Source of the DNA: Chitinophaga pinensis
GTDB taxonomy: Bacteria > Bacteroidota > Bacteroidia > Chitinophagales > Chitinophagaceae
Direction: 5' to 3'
DNA: 64,000 nucleotides
Assembly (NCBI GenBank): GCA_902167325.1
Contig: LR632930.1
Coordinates: 2,480,001-2,544,000, forward strand
Positions within the stretch are counted from its first letter, which is position 1. The number at the start of each line of letters is the position of its first letter. Made by a program: the position numbers and the translations under genes. Under the pieces are notes generated by a model. It was not told the DNA's origin. It saw only the letters and a list, made by a program, of their open reading frames with translations, and made no database searches. Below, one piece after another: positions 50,920 to 59,170 of this stretch.

Positions 50920-52533
50920 ATGAAAAAGACATTGTTTTTCTGCCTGCTCGCTTTCAGCGCGGTGCAGGCCGCCGCACAATTCACCACCATCGCCGAAAGC
51001 CCCTCCTTCCAGGAGCCGGGCGAAGGCAATGCGCGCATCCTCCAGCTCACAAACGGCAATACGCTCTTCCTTCATTTCACTCCCCGCCAGGGCGTGCAGC
51101 TCCAGTTATTCAACAGTGCCCACCAGCGTATCGATACACTGCCTTCTGTAACAGACTGGAAGTCGTATAAGAATACTTACCTCGATGCCGCTTTCGAAGC
51201 CGGAAACGGGGATGCTGCTATATTCCTCAGCGACCGCTCTCACCGGTATCCTGTATTACGCCGGCTGACCATCAGCGCCGAAACCGGTCTGCTGAAAGAA
51301 GATACTGTAGTGGCCGCACAGGAGAAGGTAGACTTGCGGAAGAAGACCCTTGCCAGTTCCGACTTCCTCATCATCCGCGATCCCCACTCGGGAAGCTATG
51401 CAGTGTGGATGTATTTCAATACCGATGAAGAAAGCGACGGAGGTTACCAGATCGTACATTACTCCGCCAACCACCGGGAGATCAGCCGCGCACGCTTCCG
51501 CAACTTCGATAACTACACCCCCTTCCGGTACTGGGATATGGCGGTAATCGGAGAAGAAAAACTCTGCATCCTCGGGATGGAAGAACATAAAGGCCAGCTG
51601 GGCGACAGCTCCGTAATGAAACTCGCCACGCTGGATAGTGGAATGGTATTCTTTAAATTCCACGATCTGCGCTTCCCTGCAGAAGCCGCAGTAACAGGGG
51701 CTTTTGTGAAGTATAACCCGGTTTCTCATCAGCTGCTTTTACTGCAGGCTGTGAAAAAGGAAGAAAAGAAAACTGCCCGGATCATCACCCGCAGCTCCGT
51801 TGTACAGCTCCCTTCACTGCACGTATCTTTCGCAAAGGATATCGTGTTCTGGAATGTGAACAGTAAGCAGCAGGAGGCGTTCGGCAGTGAAACAGATTAT
51901 AATGGCGTACCGCAGAATGTGTTTTTCCGGAAAGACGGCGGGTACAGCATCGTATTCGAAGAGCTGGATAACCATGTTCGTATGATGAACAACACGCCCA
52001 CAGTCGTGAGCACCGTGCTGGCCAACGTAGCGGTAGTACAATACGACCGCGATGGTAAGGAAACCAACAGCTGGATCATTCCCCGCAGGCATATCAACCA
52101 GGGGGTGATCATGAAGCCCTTTTACCTGAAAGCCCGTGAAAACGTGAATGAGCCGTTCCAGTGGGGAGATCAGTATAAGCTGTTCACCTACATCCCTGGT
52201 TATATTCTCATCAACGATCTCGATGCACGCCGCAAGGCATCAGACCCTTCGCGGCAGACTGCCATCCGCGATATCAGGGATTGCCACGGGTTCTATTATT
52301 CACTGGAAGGGAAGGCCCCTGTACCGCAGCGTGACTTTGTATTTAACACGGAAACCGACCGCCAGGTAGCCCTGTTTGCATTCTCCAACTACAATGCTGA
52401 AAAACGGATGTTGGTAACGCTGAAAAGGAATCCGGAGAATAAGAAGGAATTGAAACTGGTATGGCTCCAGGTACCGGAGCAACAGCCTTCACCACAGGAT
52501 ATGGCGGGCGCTGCAGCCAACGATATGAAATGA
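50920..52533 (+). CDS. Large secreted protein of unknown family
   Basis: A 537-residue protein with a signal peptide (MKKTLFFCLLAFSAVQAAAQ) and no membrane segments after it. I do not recognise a family. The body consists of alternating beta-strands with recurrent aromatic and charged turns (ILQLTNGNTLFLHFTP, DFLIIRDPHSGSYAVWMYFN, VFFRKDGGYSIVFEEL), which looks like a beta-propeller or similar repeat fold. It has a single run of Lys/Glu in the middle and an Ala/Gln/Pro-rich end. It is flanked by terminators on both sides and stands alone. The start at 50920 gives the signal peptide and fits the promoter. Confidence 0.8.
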   Translation: MKKTLFFCLLAFSAVQAAAQFTTIAESPSFQEPGEGNARILQLTNGNTLFLHFTPRQGVQLQLFNSAHQRIDTLPSVTDWKSYKNTYLDAAFEAGNGDAAIFLSDRSHRYPVLRRLTISAETGLLKEDTVVAAQEKVDLRKKTLASSDFLIIRDPHSGSYAVWMYFNTDEESDGGYQIVHYSANHREISRARFRNFDNYTPFRYWDMAVIGEEKLCILGMEEHKGQLGDSSVMKLATLDSGMVFFKFHDLRFPAEAAVTGAFVKYNPVSHQLLLLQAVKKEEKKTARIITRSSVVQLPSLHVSFAKDIVFWNVNSKQQEAFGSETDYNGVPQNVFFRKDGGYSIVFEELDNHVRMMNNTPTVVSTVLANVAVVQYDRDGKETNSWIIPRRHINQGVIMKPFYLKARENVNEPFQWGDQYKLFTYIPGYILINDLDARRKASDPSRQTAIRDIRDCHGFYYSLEGKAPVPQRDFVFNTETDRQVALFAFSNYNAEKRMLVTLKRNPENKKELKLVWLQVPEQQPSPQDMAGAAANDMK

Positions 52534-52556
52534 AACACTAAGTTGCTATAAACGGT

Positions 52557-52589
52557 AAAGCCGGAGCGCATGAGGCTCCGGCTTTTTTA
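52557..52589. terminator. Terminator between the 537-residue protein gene and cysN
   Basis: AAAGCCGGAGC (52557-52567) pairs with GCTCCGGCTTT (52575-52585) and is followed by a T-run on the plus strand. It serves two convergent genes, but the minus side has only TTT. Confidence 0.88.
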
Positions 52590-52612
52590 TTTTAGTTGAC
52601 AGATGGTGCGTC

Positions 52613-53860
52613 TTATTCTACGAAACCCACGGCTACAGTCGCGTTCGAGAACTCGTCTACGAGAATGAACGTGCCGTTGGCAGGATTGGATTGGTAAGTG
52701 TCGGCGAAAACAGGCTGCGCAGTTTTCAGTACAATGCGCCCGATGTCGTTCAGGCCCATCTCACTCTTTTCTTCCACACGGTTGGTAGTTACCTCGGTTA
52801 CATTGGTGATCTGTTGCACTTTGGATTTGATGCGGGTAGGTCCGTGCTGGAGCAGGTATGTTTTGCCTGGTGTAAGCTTGTGCTGATCCATCCAGCATAT
52901 CTGTGCCTGTACTTCCCGGCGTGCTTCCGGGAGGGGCTGGCCTTCCTGCACGAGGATGTTGCCGCGGCTGATATCGATCTCATCTTCGAGGGTGATGACC
53001 ACACTTTCACCGGCATGCGCGGCGGTAAGCTGTTCACCGAACTTCTCGATGGATTTGATTTTACTTTTTTGTCCGTTAGGGAGCGATACGATGGTGTCGC
53101 CTACATTGAAGCTGCCGCTGGCTATCTTGCCGGCAAAGCCCCTGAAATCGTGAAACTGCTCTGTTTTAGGGCGTATCACGTACTGGATGGGGAAGCGGGC
53201 AGGGTGGTTACGGTCGTTCCGGTCAAACTGGATCTGCTCCAGGAATTCCAGCAGCGGTTCTCCTTCGTACCAGCCGATCTTCTCGGTACGGGTCACTACA
53301 TTTTCGCCATACAGGGAAGAAATGGGGATGCATTTCACTTCCAGATTCTCGTAGTAGGAACCGGGCAGCAGTTGCCGGAAGTCTTCCACGATCTGGTTGT
53401 AGCGGGCTTCGTCATACTCCACGAGATCCATCTTGTTGATGCAGACAACGAGGTGAGGGATGCGCAGCATACATGCGATGAAGAAGTGGCGGTAAGTTTG
53501 CTCCACGATGCCTTTGCGTGCATCGATCAGGATGAGTGATACCTGCGAAGTGCTGGCACCGGTTACCATGTTCCGGGTGTACTCGAAGTGCCCGGGAGTA
53601 TCGGCGATTATGTATTTGCGGTTGGGAGTGCTGAAGTAGATGTGTGCCACATCGATGGTGATGCCCTGCTCACGTTCGGCAATGAGGCCGTCTGTAAGGA
53701 GCGACAGATCCGTGAAATCCAGCCCTTTTCTTTTGCTGGCCGCCTGAAGGGCTTCCATCTTATCCTGGGTGATGGATTTGGTATCGTACAGGAGGCGCCC
53801 GATGAGGGTGCTCTTGCCATCGTCTACACTGCCGGATGTGGTGATACGTAAAACGTCCAT
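52613..53860 (-). CDS. cysN: Sulfate adenylyltransferase subunit 1 (GTPase)
   Basis: A 415-residue EF-Tu-like GTPase that with CysD forms APS from sulfate and ATP. G-motifs: GSVDDGKST (about 10-18), the effector Thr in GITIDVAHIYF, DTPGH near 88-92 and NKMD near 142-145. Beta-barrel domains 2 and 3 follow. No APS-kinase (CysC) domain is attached, so the protein is the short form; this fits a pathway that reduces APS directly. It is the last gene of the cysH-cysD-cysN operon, 27 nt after cysD. Confidence 0.95.
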   Translation of the reverse strand: MDVLRITTSGSVDDGKSTLIGRLLYDTKSITQDKMEALQAASKRKGLDFTDLSLLTDGLIAEREQGITIDVAHIYFSTPNRKYIIADTPGHFEYTRNMVTGASTSQVSLILIDARKGIVEQTYRHFFIACMLRIPHLVVCINKMDLVEYDEARYNQIVEDFRQLLPGSYYENLEVKCIPISSLYGENVVTRTEKIGWYEGEPLLEFLEQIQFDRNDRNHPARFPIQYVIRPKTEQFHDFRGFAGKIASGSFNVGDTIVSLPNGQKSKIKSIEKFGEQLTAAHAGESVVITLEDEIDISRGNILVQEGQPLPEARREVQAQICWMDQHKLTPGKTYLLQHGPTRIKSKVQQITNVTEVTTNRVEEKSEMGLNDIGRIVLKTAQPVFADTYQSNPANGTFILVDEFSNATVAVGFVE

Positions 53861-53887
53861 ATGTTGGGTTGCGGTTATCGGTGAATA

Positions 53888-54793
53888 TTAGAAGTAGCCT
53901 GCCTGTTTGCGTTTTTCCATCGCGGCTTCGGATCGCTTATCGTCGATACGGGCGCCACGCTCGGAGATCTTCGCTGCGAGGATTTCCTCGATGATGTCTT
54001 CCAGCTTGTCGGCTTCAGACAATACTGCGGCGGTACAGGTCATATCACCCACAGTGCGGAAGCGTACTTTCGAACGGAAAGGCACTTCTTCTTCAGTAGT
54101 GTTGAGATAGGGTGAGAAAGGCCAGTACATACCGTCGCGCTCAATGATCTCGCGTTCGTGTGAGAAGTAGATGGAAGGTATAGCCAGCTCTTCTTCCCGG
54201 ATATAGTTCCATACGTCGAGTTCCGTCCAGTTAGAGATGGGGAACACGCGTACGTTTTCGCCGATATTGATTTTGCCGTTGAGCATATCGAACAGCTCGG
54301 GGCGTTGCATTTTAGCGTTCCATTGCCCGAATTCGTCGCGTACGGAGAAGATGCGTTCTTTGGCGCGGGCCTTCTCTTCATCGCGACGGGCGCCGCCGAT
54401 GCAGGCGTCGAACTTCAGCTCTTCGATGGCATCGAGGAGGGTAACGGTCTGCAATGCATTGCGGGAGGCGTATTTGCCGGTTTCTTCCTTCGCTTTGCCC
54501 TGATTGATGGAGTCCTGCACATTGCGGACGATCAGTTCGAGGCCCAGGGTTTCCACGAGCCAGTCGCGGAACTCAATGGTTTCGGGGAAGTTATGCCCGG
54601 TATCTACATGGAGTAGGGGAAAGGGTATTTTGCCGGGATAGAAGGCTTTCTGGGCGAGGCGCACGAGGGTGATGGAGTCTTTACCACCTGAAAACAGGAT
54701 AGCCGGCCGCTCAAATTGTGCGGCGGTTTCCCGGAGGATGTAGATCGCTTCGTCCTCGAGGGCCCTTGGAAATTGCCATTGTATGCTACTCAT
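53888..54793 (-). CDS. cysD: Sulfate adenylyltransferase subunit 2
   Basis: A 301-residue ATP pyrophosphatase that catalyses adenylation of sulfate, helped by the CysN GTPase. The PP-motif SGGKDSITLVRL is near 35-46. FDACIGGARRDEEKARAKER (about 133-152), the VFPISNWTELDVWNYI block (about 187-202) and the terminal EKRKQAGYF complete the family pattern. It lies between cysH (21-nt gap) and cysN. Confidence 0.96.
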   Translation of the reverse strand: MSSIQWQFPRALEDEAIYILRETAAQFERPAILFSGGKDSITLVRLAQKAFYPGKIPFPLLHVDTGHNFPETIEFRDWLVETLGLELIVRNVQDSINQGKAKEETGKYASRNALQTVTLLDAIEELKFDACIGGARRDEEKARAKERIFSVRDEFGQWNAKMQRPELFDMLNGKINIGENVRVFPISNWTELDVWNYIREEELAIPSIYFSHEREIIERDGMYWPFSPYLNTTEEEVPFRSKVRFRTVGDMTCTAAVLSEADKLEDIIEEILAAKISERGARIDDKRSEAAMEKRKQAGYF

Positions 54794-54814
54794 ATCTTGG
54801 TGTTGAAAGTTGGT

Positions 54815-55501
54815 CTAACTGTGTAATCCGCATTCTTTTTTGCTCAGCTCCCACCACCAGCGGCCGGCGCGTGGGTGCTCTCCAGGTTCAATGGCTCGTG
54901 TACAGGGTGCGCATCCGATGCTGATAAAGCCTTTATCGTGCAGTTTGTTGTACGGCACGTTCTTATCTTTCAGGTAAGTCAGCATTTGCTCGTAGGTCCA
55001 GTGGATGAGGGGGTTGTATTTATACAGCCCGCGGTGGTCGTCCCACTCCAGTACCGGCATTTCGTTCCGGTTATCGCTCTGTTCGGCCCTCAATCCTGTG
55101 ATCCACACTTTAGCGCCCTGTAATGCCCTGTTGAGGGGTTCTACTTTCCGGATATGACAACATTCTTTACGATTCTCGACAGAGTCGTAAAAACTGTTGG
55201 TACCCTTTTCCTTTAACAGATTTTGTACTGCTTCAGTTTGAGGGAAGTAAACATCGAACGGCTGTTTGTACCTGGCCCTGGTGAGGTCCATGAGGTCGTA
55301 CGTCTCCTGAAAGAGGCGGCCGGTGTCAAGAGTGAAAACGCGCACCGGAAGGTCGTTTTTCCAGATGATGTCTGCCAGCACCTGGTCTTCCTGCCCGAAG
55401 GAGGTGGAAAATACCACTGCTCCCGGAAATTCCTCCGTTAAAATGCGTATTCCCGTGGCGATGTCTGTTTGCTGGGCTATGATGCCCGTTAAATCTTTCA
55501 T
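54815..55501 (-). CDS. cysH: Adenylyl-sulfate (APS) reductase, CysH family with Fe-S cysteines
   Basis: A 228-residue reductase that turns activated sulfate into sulfite. It carries both cysteine pairs of the assimilatory APS-reductase type: Cys114-Cys115 in RKECCHIRKVEPL and Cys197/Cys200 in GCAPC, which bind a [4Fe-4S] cluster. The catalytic Cys 224 is in KKECGLH. STSFGQEDQVL near 32-42 is the nucleotide-binding loop. Four cluster cysteines mean that APS, not PAPS, is the likely substrate, in agreement with the lack of CysC here. The ATG at 55501 is used; a TTG upstream is in frame. It is the first gene of the operon, with a palindrome over its promoter. No sulfite reductase gene is in the window. 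Confidence 0.94.
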   Translation of the reverse strand: MKDLTGIIAQQTDIATGIRILTEEFPGAVVFSTSFGQEDQVLADIIWKNDLPVRVFTLDTGRLFQETYDLMDLTRARYKQPFDVYFPQTEAVQNLLKEKGTNSFYDSVENRKECCHIRKVEPLNRALQGAKVWITGLRAEQSDNRNEMPVLEWDDHRGLYKYNPLIHWTYEQMLTYLKDKNVPYNKLHDKGFISIGCAPCTRAIEPGEHPRAGRWWWELSKKECGLHS

Positions 55502-55525
55502 ATCCTTATCCGAGTGTCCAGACAA

Positions 55526-55559
55526 CAAAAATACATAAAGTCTATAAAAAATATAGACT
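55526..55559 (-). promoter_or_regulatory. cysHDN promoter with 21-bp palindromic operator
   Basis: Minus-strand TATTTTTG (55533-55526) is a perfect -7 box, 25 nt before the cysH ATG. Just upstream, AGTCTATA (55539-55546) and TATAGACT (55552-55559) form a perfect inverted repeat around AAAAA, covering the spacer and the -33 position. A protein bound here would block RNA polymerase. The Rrf2 regulator gene on the same strand 860 bp upstream is the natural candidate. Confidence 0.6.
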
Positions 55560-55575
55560 AATTTTCTGTAAAAGT

Positions 55576-55602
55576 GAAGAGCCCCGTCCTGCGGGGCTCT
55601 TC
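55576..55602. other. Strong hairpin of unclear role
   Basis: GAAGAGCCCCG (55576-55586) pairs perfectly with CGGGGCTCTTC (55592-55602), loop TCCTG. Neither side has a proper T-run and no gene ends here, so I do not call it a terminator. Confidence 0.5.
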
Positions 55603-56001
55603 GGTGACTTTTCTGGGGAACGTCTTATCTGAAAAACTCTTCGAAAGCAATATAAGCGGGTAGGAATCAAAAGTATACACGTTACATAGGGTAGCCGGCA
55701 AGAGCGCTATTTCCATGGCAACAGGTATACGTTGACCGGACTGTGGCATCCGGTGCAACAAAGGTACCGGGCGGGGTATCACCTTCCTATACTTAGAAGT
55801 GAGTATTTTCTATGCAGTTGGGTGAATAATTGCCCATTTAAACAGGCATTATTTCCGGTTGGGAAGGGGGAATTGGATCTTTTAGGGATGCTTAGGGGGA
55901 TTTGTGACAACTCTCCCTGAAGTAATTAATTCAGGCTGCAATTCAGTCAAGCAGGTGGTTAAGCTACAGTACTAGCTAACCCAATTATCAGCTAATTGTC
56001 A

Positions 56002-56120
56002 TGTAAGCCACCTTTGAGATACCTTTGAGATACCTTTGAGCCACCTTTGAGATACCCTATATAAGGGTAGCTTAGACGTAGCTCACAGATGGCTCAACAG
56101 TAACTTAAACTTAGCTTGTA
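56002..56120. repeat. Bipartite inverted array of 11-nt units (5 + 9-nt centre + 5)
   Basis: Left arm 56002-56056: TGTAAGCCACC, TTTGAGATACC, TTTGAGATACC, TTTGAGCCACC, TTTGAGATACC. Centre 56057-56065: CTATATAAG. Right arm 56066-56120, opposite orientation: GGTAGCTTAGA, CGTAGCTCACA, GATGGCTCAAC, AGTAACTTAAA, CTTAGCTTGTA. In the left orientation the right units read as variants of TTTGAGCTACC. Unit length, unit number, mirror layout and the TATA-containing centre are the same as at 557-676, but the unit sequence is different. Function unknown. Confidence 0.82.
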
Positions 56121-56304
56121 TTAATTTTAACCGGCAGGCCGTCTTGCCCCTGCAATAGACCATACATCCTGCAGATAGTTTCATGATCCGGGTTTACAGG
56201 GAGATTCCTGCATCATATTCCCGGTAAACAGTCCTTTTCCAGGCGCTTCCATTTCCTTTCATTTCTCCGGCTGCTCATCCGGCAGGCCTGGTGGAGGATA
56301 AGGC

Positions 56305-56340
56305 AAAAAAAAGAGGCTGTATCGCATCGATACAGCCTCT
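56305..56340 (-). terminator. Terminator of the Rrf2 regulator gene
   Basis: AGAGGCTGTATCG (56312-56324) pairs perfectly with CGATACAGCCTCT (56328-56340), loop CAT. The minus strand continues with a run of T. Confidence 0.92.
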
Positions 56341-56364
56341 GTACTTATAACCCTGAGAATGTGA

Positions 56365-56781
56365 TTACTCTCTTGTGAGGATATCTTTTAAAGATTTGTT
56401 TTCCAATAGTTTAAGCGTAGCGTCGCGCACTTTGCTCATCACTTCATGGAGTCCGCAGATGGCTTCGTCCTTACAGTTTTCGCAGCGCTCATAATAGTTG
56501 AGGCTCACGCAGGGGAGGAGGGCGATAGGCCCGTCCAGCAGGCGGATGATGCGTGCCAGGGGAATCTCCTTGGGGGTACGCAAAAGGTAATATCCACCTC
56601 CTTTTCCCTTCTTGCTGCCCAAAATACCGGCATTCTTCAGCTCCAGCAGGATGTTCTCCAGAAACTTGATGGAAATGCTTTTCTCTGAAGCGATTTCAGA
56701 AATCAGTATAGGCCCTTTGTCGACATTCTCCGCCAGGTATATTAAGGCGTGGAATGCATATTGTGTTTTTTTAGACAGCAT
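56365..56781 (-). CDS. Rrf2 family transcriptional regulator with Fe-S-type cysteines
   Basis: A 138-residue winged-helix regulator. The N-terminus MLSKKTQYAFHALIYLAEN and the recognition segment ISIKFLENILLELKNAGIL (about 36-54), then GSKKGKGGGYYLLR (wing), are classical Rrf2. Cysteines at 91, 100, 103 and 109 lie in the region where IscR and NsrR bind an iron-sulfur cluster. It may therefore sense Fe-S status, redox state or sulfur supply. The cysH-cysD-cysN operon downstream, with a palindrome over its promoter, is the likely target; this is inferred from position. A -7 box is 39 nt upstream, and a terminator follows. Confidence 0.92.
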   Translation of the reverse strand: MLSKKTQYAFHALIYLAENVDKGPILISEIASEKSISIKFLENILLELKNAGILGSKKGKGGGYYLLRTPKEIPLARIIRLLDGPIALLPCVSLNYYERCENCKDEAICGLHEVMSKVRDATLKLLENKSLKDILTRE

Positions 56782-56820
56782 ATTCCGTAGTCTCCTGTGA
56801 TTTTTGCACTCTCAATTGTA

Positions 56821-56828
56821 CAAATATA
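56821..56828 (-). promoter_or_regulatory. -7 promoter box of the Rrf2 gene
   Basis: Minus-strand TATATTTG, a perfect TAnnTTTG, 39 nt before the Rrf2 start. No convincing -33. Confidence 0.45.
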
Positions 56829-56862
56829 ACAAAAACCGGCGGTTTTACCGGACCGGGAGGTA

Positions 56863-57579
56863 TTAGAGGCTGAGTACATCGCTCATGGTGAAGATGCCTT
56901 TTTTGCCTTTCAGCCATTCGGCAGCAGTTACCGCGCCCGCAGCAAAGCCCTCACGGGAATGTGCGGTGTGGGTTATGGTGATGTCATCGATAGCAGAATG
57001 GTAATCAATAATATGCGTACCGGCCGCGGGATCGATGCGTTTGGAATGGATATAAAGCCGTGAAGGATCGTGCGATGCCTCGTTTACCCATCCGCTTTTA
57101 CCCGGCAGCTGCGCAATGATCTGCTCGGCCAGGGTAATGGCGGTACCGGAAGGGGCGTCTTTCTTCTGGGTGTGATGGATCTCTTCCATCTGTACGGTGT
57201 AAGACGTTTGGCCGGCCATGAGTTCGGCGAGTTTCTGATTGAGGGCGAAGAAGATGTTCACCCCGATGCTGAAGTTGCTGGCGTAAAGGAAAGCCTGATG
57301 CTTTTCGAGGCAGGTGGCTTTTACTTCCGGCAGTTTCTCCAGCCAGCCTGTGGTGCCGCAGATAACGGGAACGCCCGCTTCGAAGCACTTGAGGATGTTG
57401 GAATAAGCGGTTTCGGGAGTGGTGAACTCAATGGCAACGTCGGCCTGGGAAAGCTGATCTTTCTCCAGGAGGTGGCTGCTGTTGATGTCTATGCGGTGAA
57501 CGATCTCGTGGCCGCGGCTGATGGCGATGGCTTCAATGGCTTTACCCATTTTACCATACCCGATTAATGCGATTTTCAT
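56863..57579 (-). CDS. dapB: 4-hydroxy-tetrahydrodipicolinate reductase
   Basis: A 238-residue enzyme of lysine and meso-diaminopimelate synthesis. The NAD(P)-binding start is MKIALIGYGKMGKAIEAIA. CGTTGWLEKLPEV (about 74-86), YASNFSIGVNIFF (about 98-110) and the catalytic EIHHTQKKDAPSGTA (about 132-146, His and Lys) are all present. It is at the 3' end of the parA-parB-DUF5683-dapB gene string, a common Bacteroidota order; the lepB gene that often follows is missing here and the Rrf2 gene comes next. It is slightly shorter than the proteobacterial enzyme (about 270), as usual in this phylum. Confidence 0.95.
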   Translation of the reverse strand: MKIALIGYGKMGKAIEAIAISRGHEIVHRIDINSSHLLEKDQLSQADVAIEFTTPETAYSNILKCFEAGVPVICGTTGWLEKLPEVKATCLEKHQAFLYASNFSIGVNIFFALNQKLAELMAGQTSYTVQMEEIHHTQKKDAPSGTAITLAEQIIAQLPGKSGWVNEASHDPSRLYIHSKRIDPAAGTHIIDYHSAIDDITITHTAHSREGFAAGAVTAAEWLKGKKGIFTMSDVLSL

Positions 57580-57603
57580 ATCAGAAAGATGGATCTGTGA
57601 TTA

Positions 57604-58260
57604 TTAGAATGAGAACCCTCCCTGGCGCGGGCCGCGCGGGTTGAGGGTGAGGGTAAGCCCTACGCCCAGCTGCCGGTTATTGAGCAGGCGGGGGCTGATT
57701 CGGAGGCTCAGATCGTTGGAGATATCGAACTGCCGTAGGTGCGCGAACACAGTGGCATCCACGATGTTAAGCGCATACGCCGCCACAAAAACCAGTACGG
57801 AATAGTCGACATACTGGCGGTAAGCATCGCGGAGGTACCGGAGGTCCTGATCGCTGTAGAGCTTATGCGGGTCAACGTAATCCGGGTTATCGCGGTTGGC
57901 GATACGGGTGCGGTATGCATCCCTGAACTCGCGGTACTTGTCCATATTCCAGACGAAAACCCCGGTTGATACGCCGAGGGCGGCATATACTACGGGCACC
58001 TTCCAGTACTGGCGGTTATAGATCTGCCCCAGACCCGGGAGCACTGCGGAATAGAAGGCCGCTTTGCGGGGGCTGTGGAGCGGTTTGTAATTAGCGACAA
58101 TACTGTCTTCCACGCTGGCATACACGGTATCACGCACGGCGGCCTGGCGTTTCAGCGAGTCCATGATCGTGCGGTTGCCGGTAGTATCTGCCTGGGCGTA
58201 AGCACCTGCGCATGGCAGGAGCAGAAGGCAGTAAAGCAGGTAGCGGACGCTATTTTTCAC
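57604..58260 (-). CDS. DUF5683 membrane/secreted protein
   Basis: A 218-residue protein with signal peptide NSVRYLLYCLLLLPCAGAYAQ. The DUF5683 domain (about 60-200) is recognisable by SPRKAAFYSAVLPGLGQIYNRQYWKVPVVYAALG, a hydrophobic stretch that may span the membrane, followed by DKYREFRDAYRTR and a second hydrophobic segment (SVLVFVAAYALNIVDA). The start is uncertain: the GTG at 58260, 1 nt after the parB stop, gives a normal signal peptide, while an ATG at 58302 would overlap parB and add 14 residues. Function unknown; conserved between parB and dapB in this phylum. Confidence 0.82.
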   Translation of the reverse strand: MKNSVRYLLYCLLLLPCAGAYAQADTTGNRTIMDSLKRQAAVRDTVYASVEDSIVANYKPLHSPRKAAFYSAVLPGLGQIYNRQYWKVPVVYAALGVSTGVFVWNMDKYREFRDAYRTRIANRDNPDYVDPHKLYSDQDLRYLRDAYRQYVDYSVLVFVAAYALNIVDATVFAHLRQFDISNDLSLRISPRLLNNRQLGVGLTLTLNPRGPRQGGFSF

Positions 58261-58261
58261 C

Positions 58262-59170
58262 TTACATTGATAATTTTTCCAGAATGGCGTCCAGCTCTTC
58301 ATCAGAATAGAATTCGATCTGGATGTTTCCTTTCCCGTTTTTCCCCCTTGCCAGGTTTACTTTGGTAGAAAAGTGAGTGGCAAGGTTGTCCTGGATTTTC
58401 TGGTAAGCCGGCGGCAGGAGATTTTTAGCCGGTTTTTTCGTGTTCCCCTTGTCGGAGTGCTGGTTCACTTTTCGTACAAGCTCTTCGGTCTGGCGAACGG
58501 AGAGTCCGTTCTTCATGATTTCGCTGAATACGAAGAGTTGCTGCTCCACATTTTCAACACCGATGAGGGTACGGGCGTGGCCCATACTGAGTTTATTATT
58601 GCGTACTGCAACCTGGATATCGGGAGGCAGTTTCAGCAGGCGGATGTAGTTGGTAACGGTGCTCCTTTCCTTGCCCATCCTTTCTGCTACCTGCTCCTGA
58701 GTGAGGTCGATTTCCTCCATAAGGCGTTTGTAGCTGAGGGCAATTTCGATAGCGTTGAGGTTCTCGCGCTGAAGGTTTTCCAGCAGGGCCAGTTCCAGGA
58801 GTTCCTGGTCATTAGCCTGCCGCACATACGCGGGAATATCTTTCAGCCCGGCCATCTTACTGGCACGGAAACGGCGTTCCCCTGCAATCAGCTGGTATTT
58901 CTTGCCGATGCGGGAAACGGTTACGGGCTGTATGATGTCATGCAGCTTGATGGACTGGCTGAGTTCCTGCAGGGCCTGCTCATCGAAATCGCGGCGGGGC
59001 TGCTTGGGGTTGATCTCAATCAGGTCAAGCGGGATCCGCTCGATACCGGTAGCCTGTGCCACCACCTGTTCGGCTAATGCCCCGGTGGTTTGCTTCAGGT
59101 CTGTGTCTATGTTCTGTAAAAGCGAGCGGATGCCTTTCCCCAACGCCTCTTTCTTACTCGGATTGGTCAT
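58262..59170 (-). CDS. parB: Chromosome-partitioning protein ParB (Spo0J family)
   Basis: A 302-residue ParB. The N-terminal CTPase domain has [22 protein letters not shown] (about 46-67) and the CTP-site motif [13 protein letters not shown] (about 96-108). [15 protein letters not shown] follows (about 126-140), and the helix-turn-helix has [27 protein letters not shown]. The C-terminal dimerisation region ends with [14 protein letters not shown]. It binds parS and spreads to organise the origin region. Its start overlaps the end of parA by 17 nt. I found no perfect parS in the window. Confidence 0.96.
   Translation of the reverse strand: MTNPSKKEALGKGIRSLLQNIDTDLKQTTGALAEQVVAQATGIERIPLDLIEINPKQPRRDFDEQALQELSQSIKLHDIIQPVTVSRIGKKYQLIAGERRFRASKMAGLKDIPAYVRQANDQELLELALLENLQRENLNAIEIALSYKRLMEEIDLTQEQVAERMGKERSTVTNYIRLLKLPPDIQVAVRNNKLSMGHARTLIGVENVEQQLFVFSEIMKNGLSVRQTEELVRKVNQHSDKGNTKKPAKNLLPPAYQKIQDNLATHFSTKVNLARGKNGKGNIQIEFYSDEELDAILEKLSM

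Larger units (their letters stand above)
55502..56364. other. Long intergenic region between cysH and the Rrf2 regulator
   Basis: An 863-bp region. Contents in order: the cysH promoter and operator (55526-55559), a hairpin (55576-55602), about 400 bp in which I see no gene or RNA, the 11-nt repeat element at 56002-56120, and the Rrf2 terminator. Small open frames here show no start context or conserved look. Confidence 0.65.

Noticed and set aside
55558..55920. Small open frames upstream of cysH (74 codons on the minus strand, 62 on the plus strand)
   Set aside because: No start context, no signal or domain, and one runs through a strong hairpin.
56010..56053. CRISPR-like direct repeats
   Set aside because: Units are 11 nt and directly adjacent, with no spacers and no cas genes; it is part of the mirror array.
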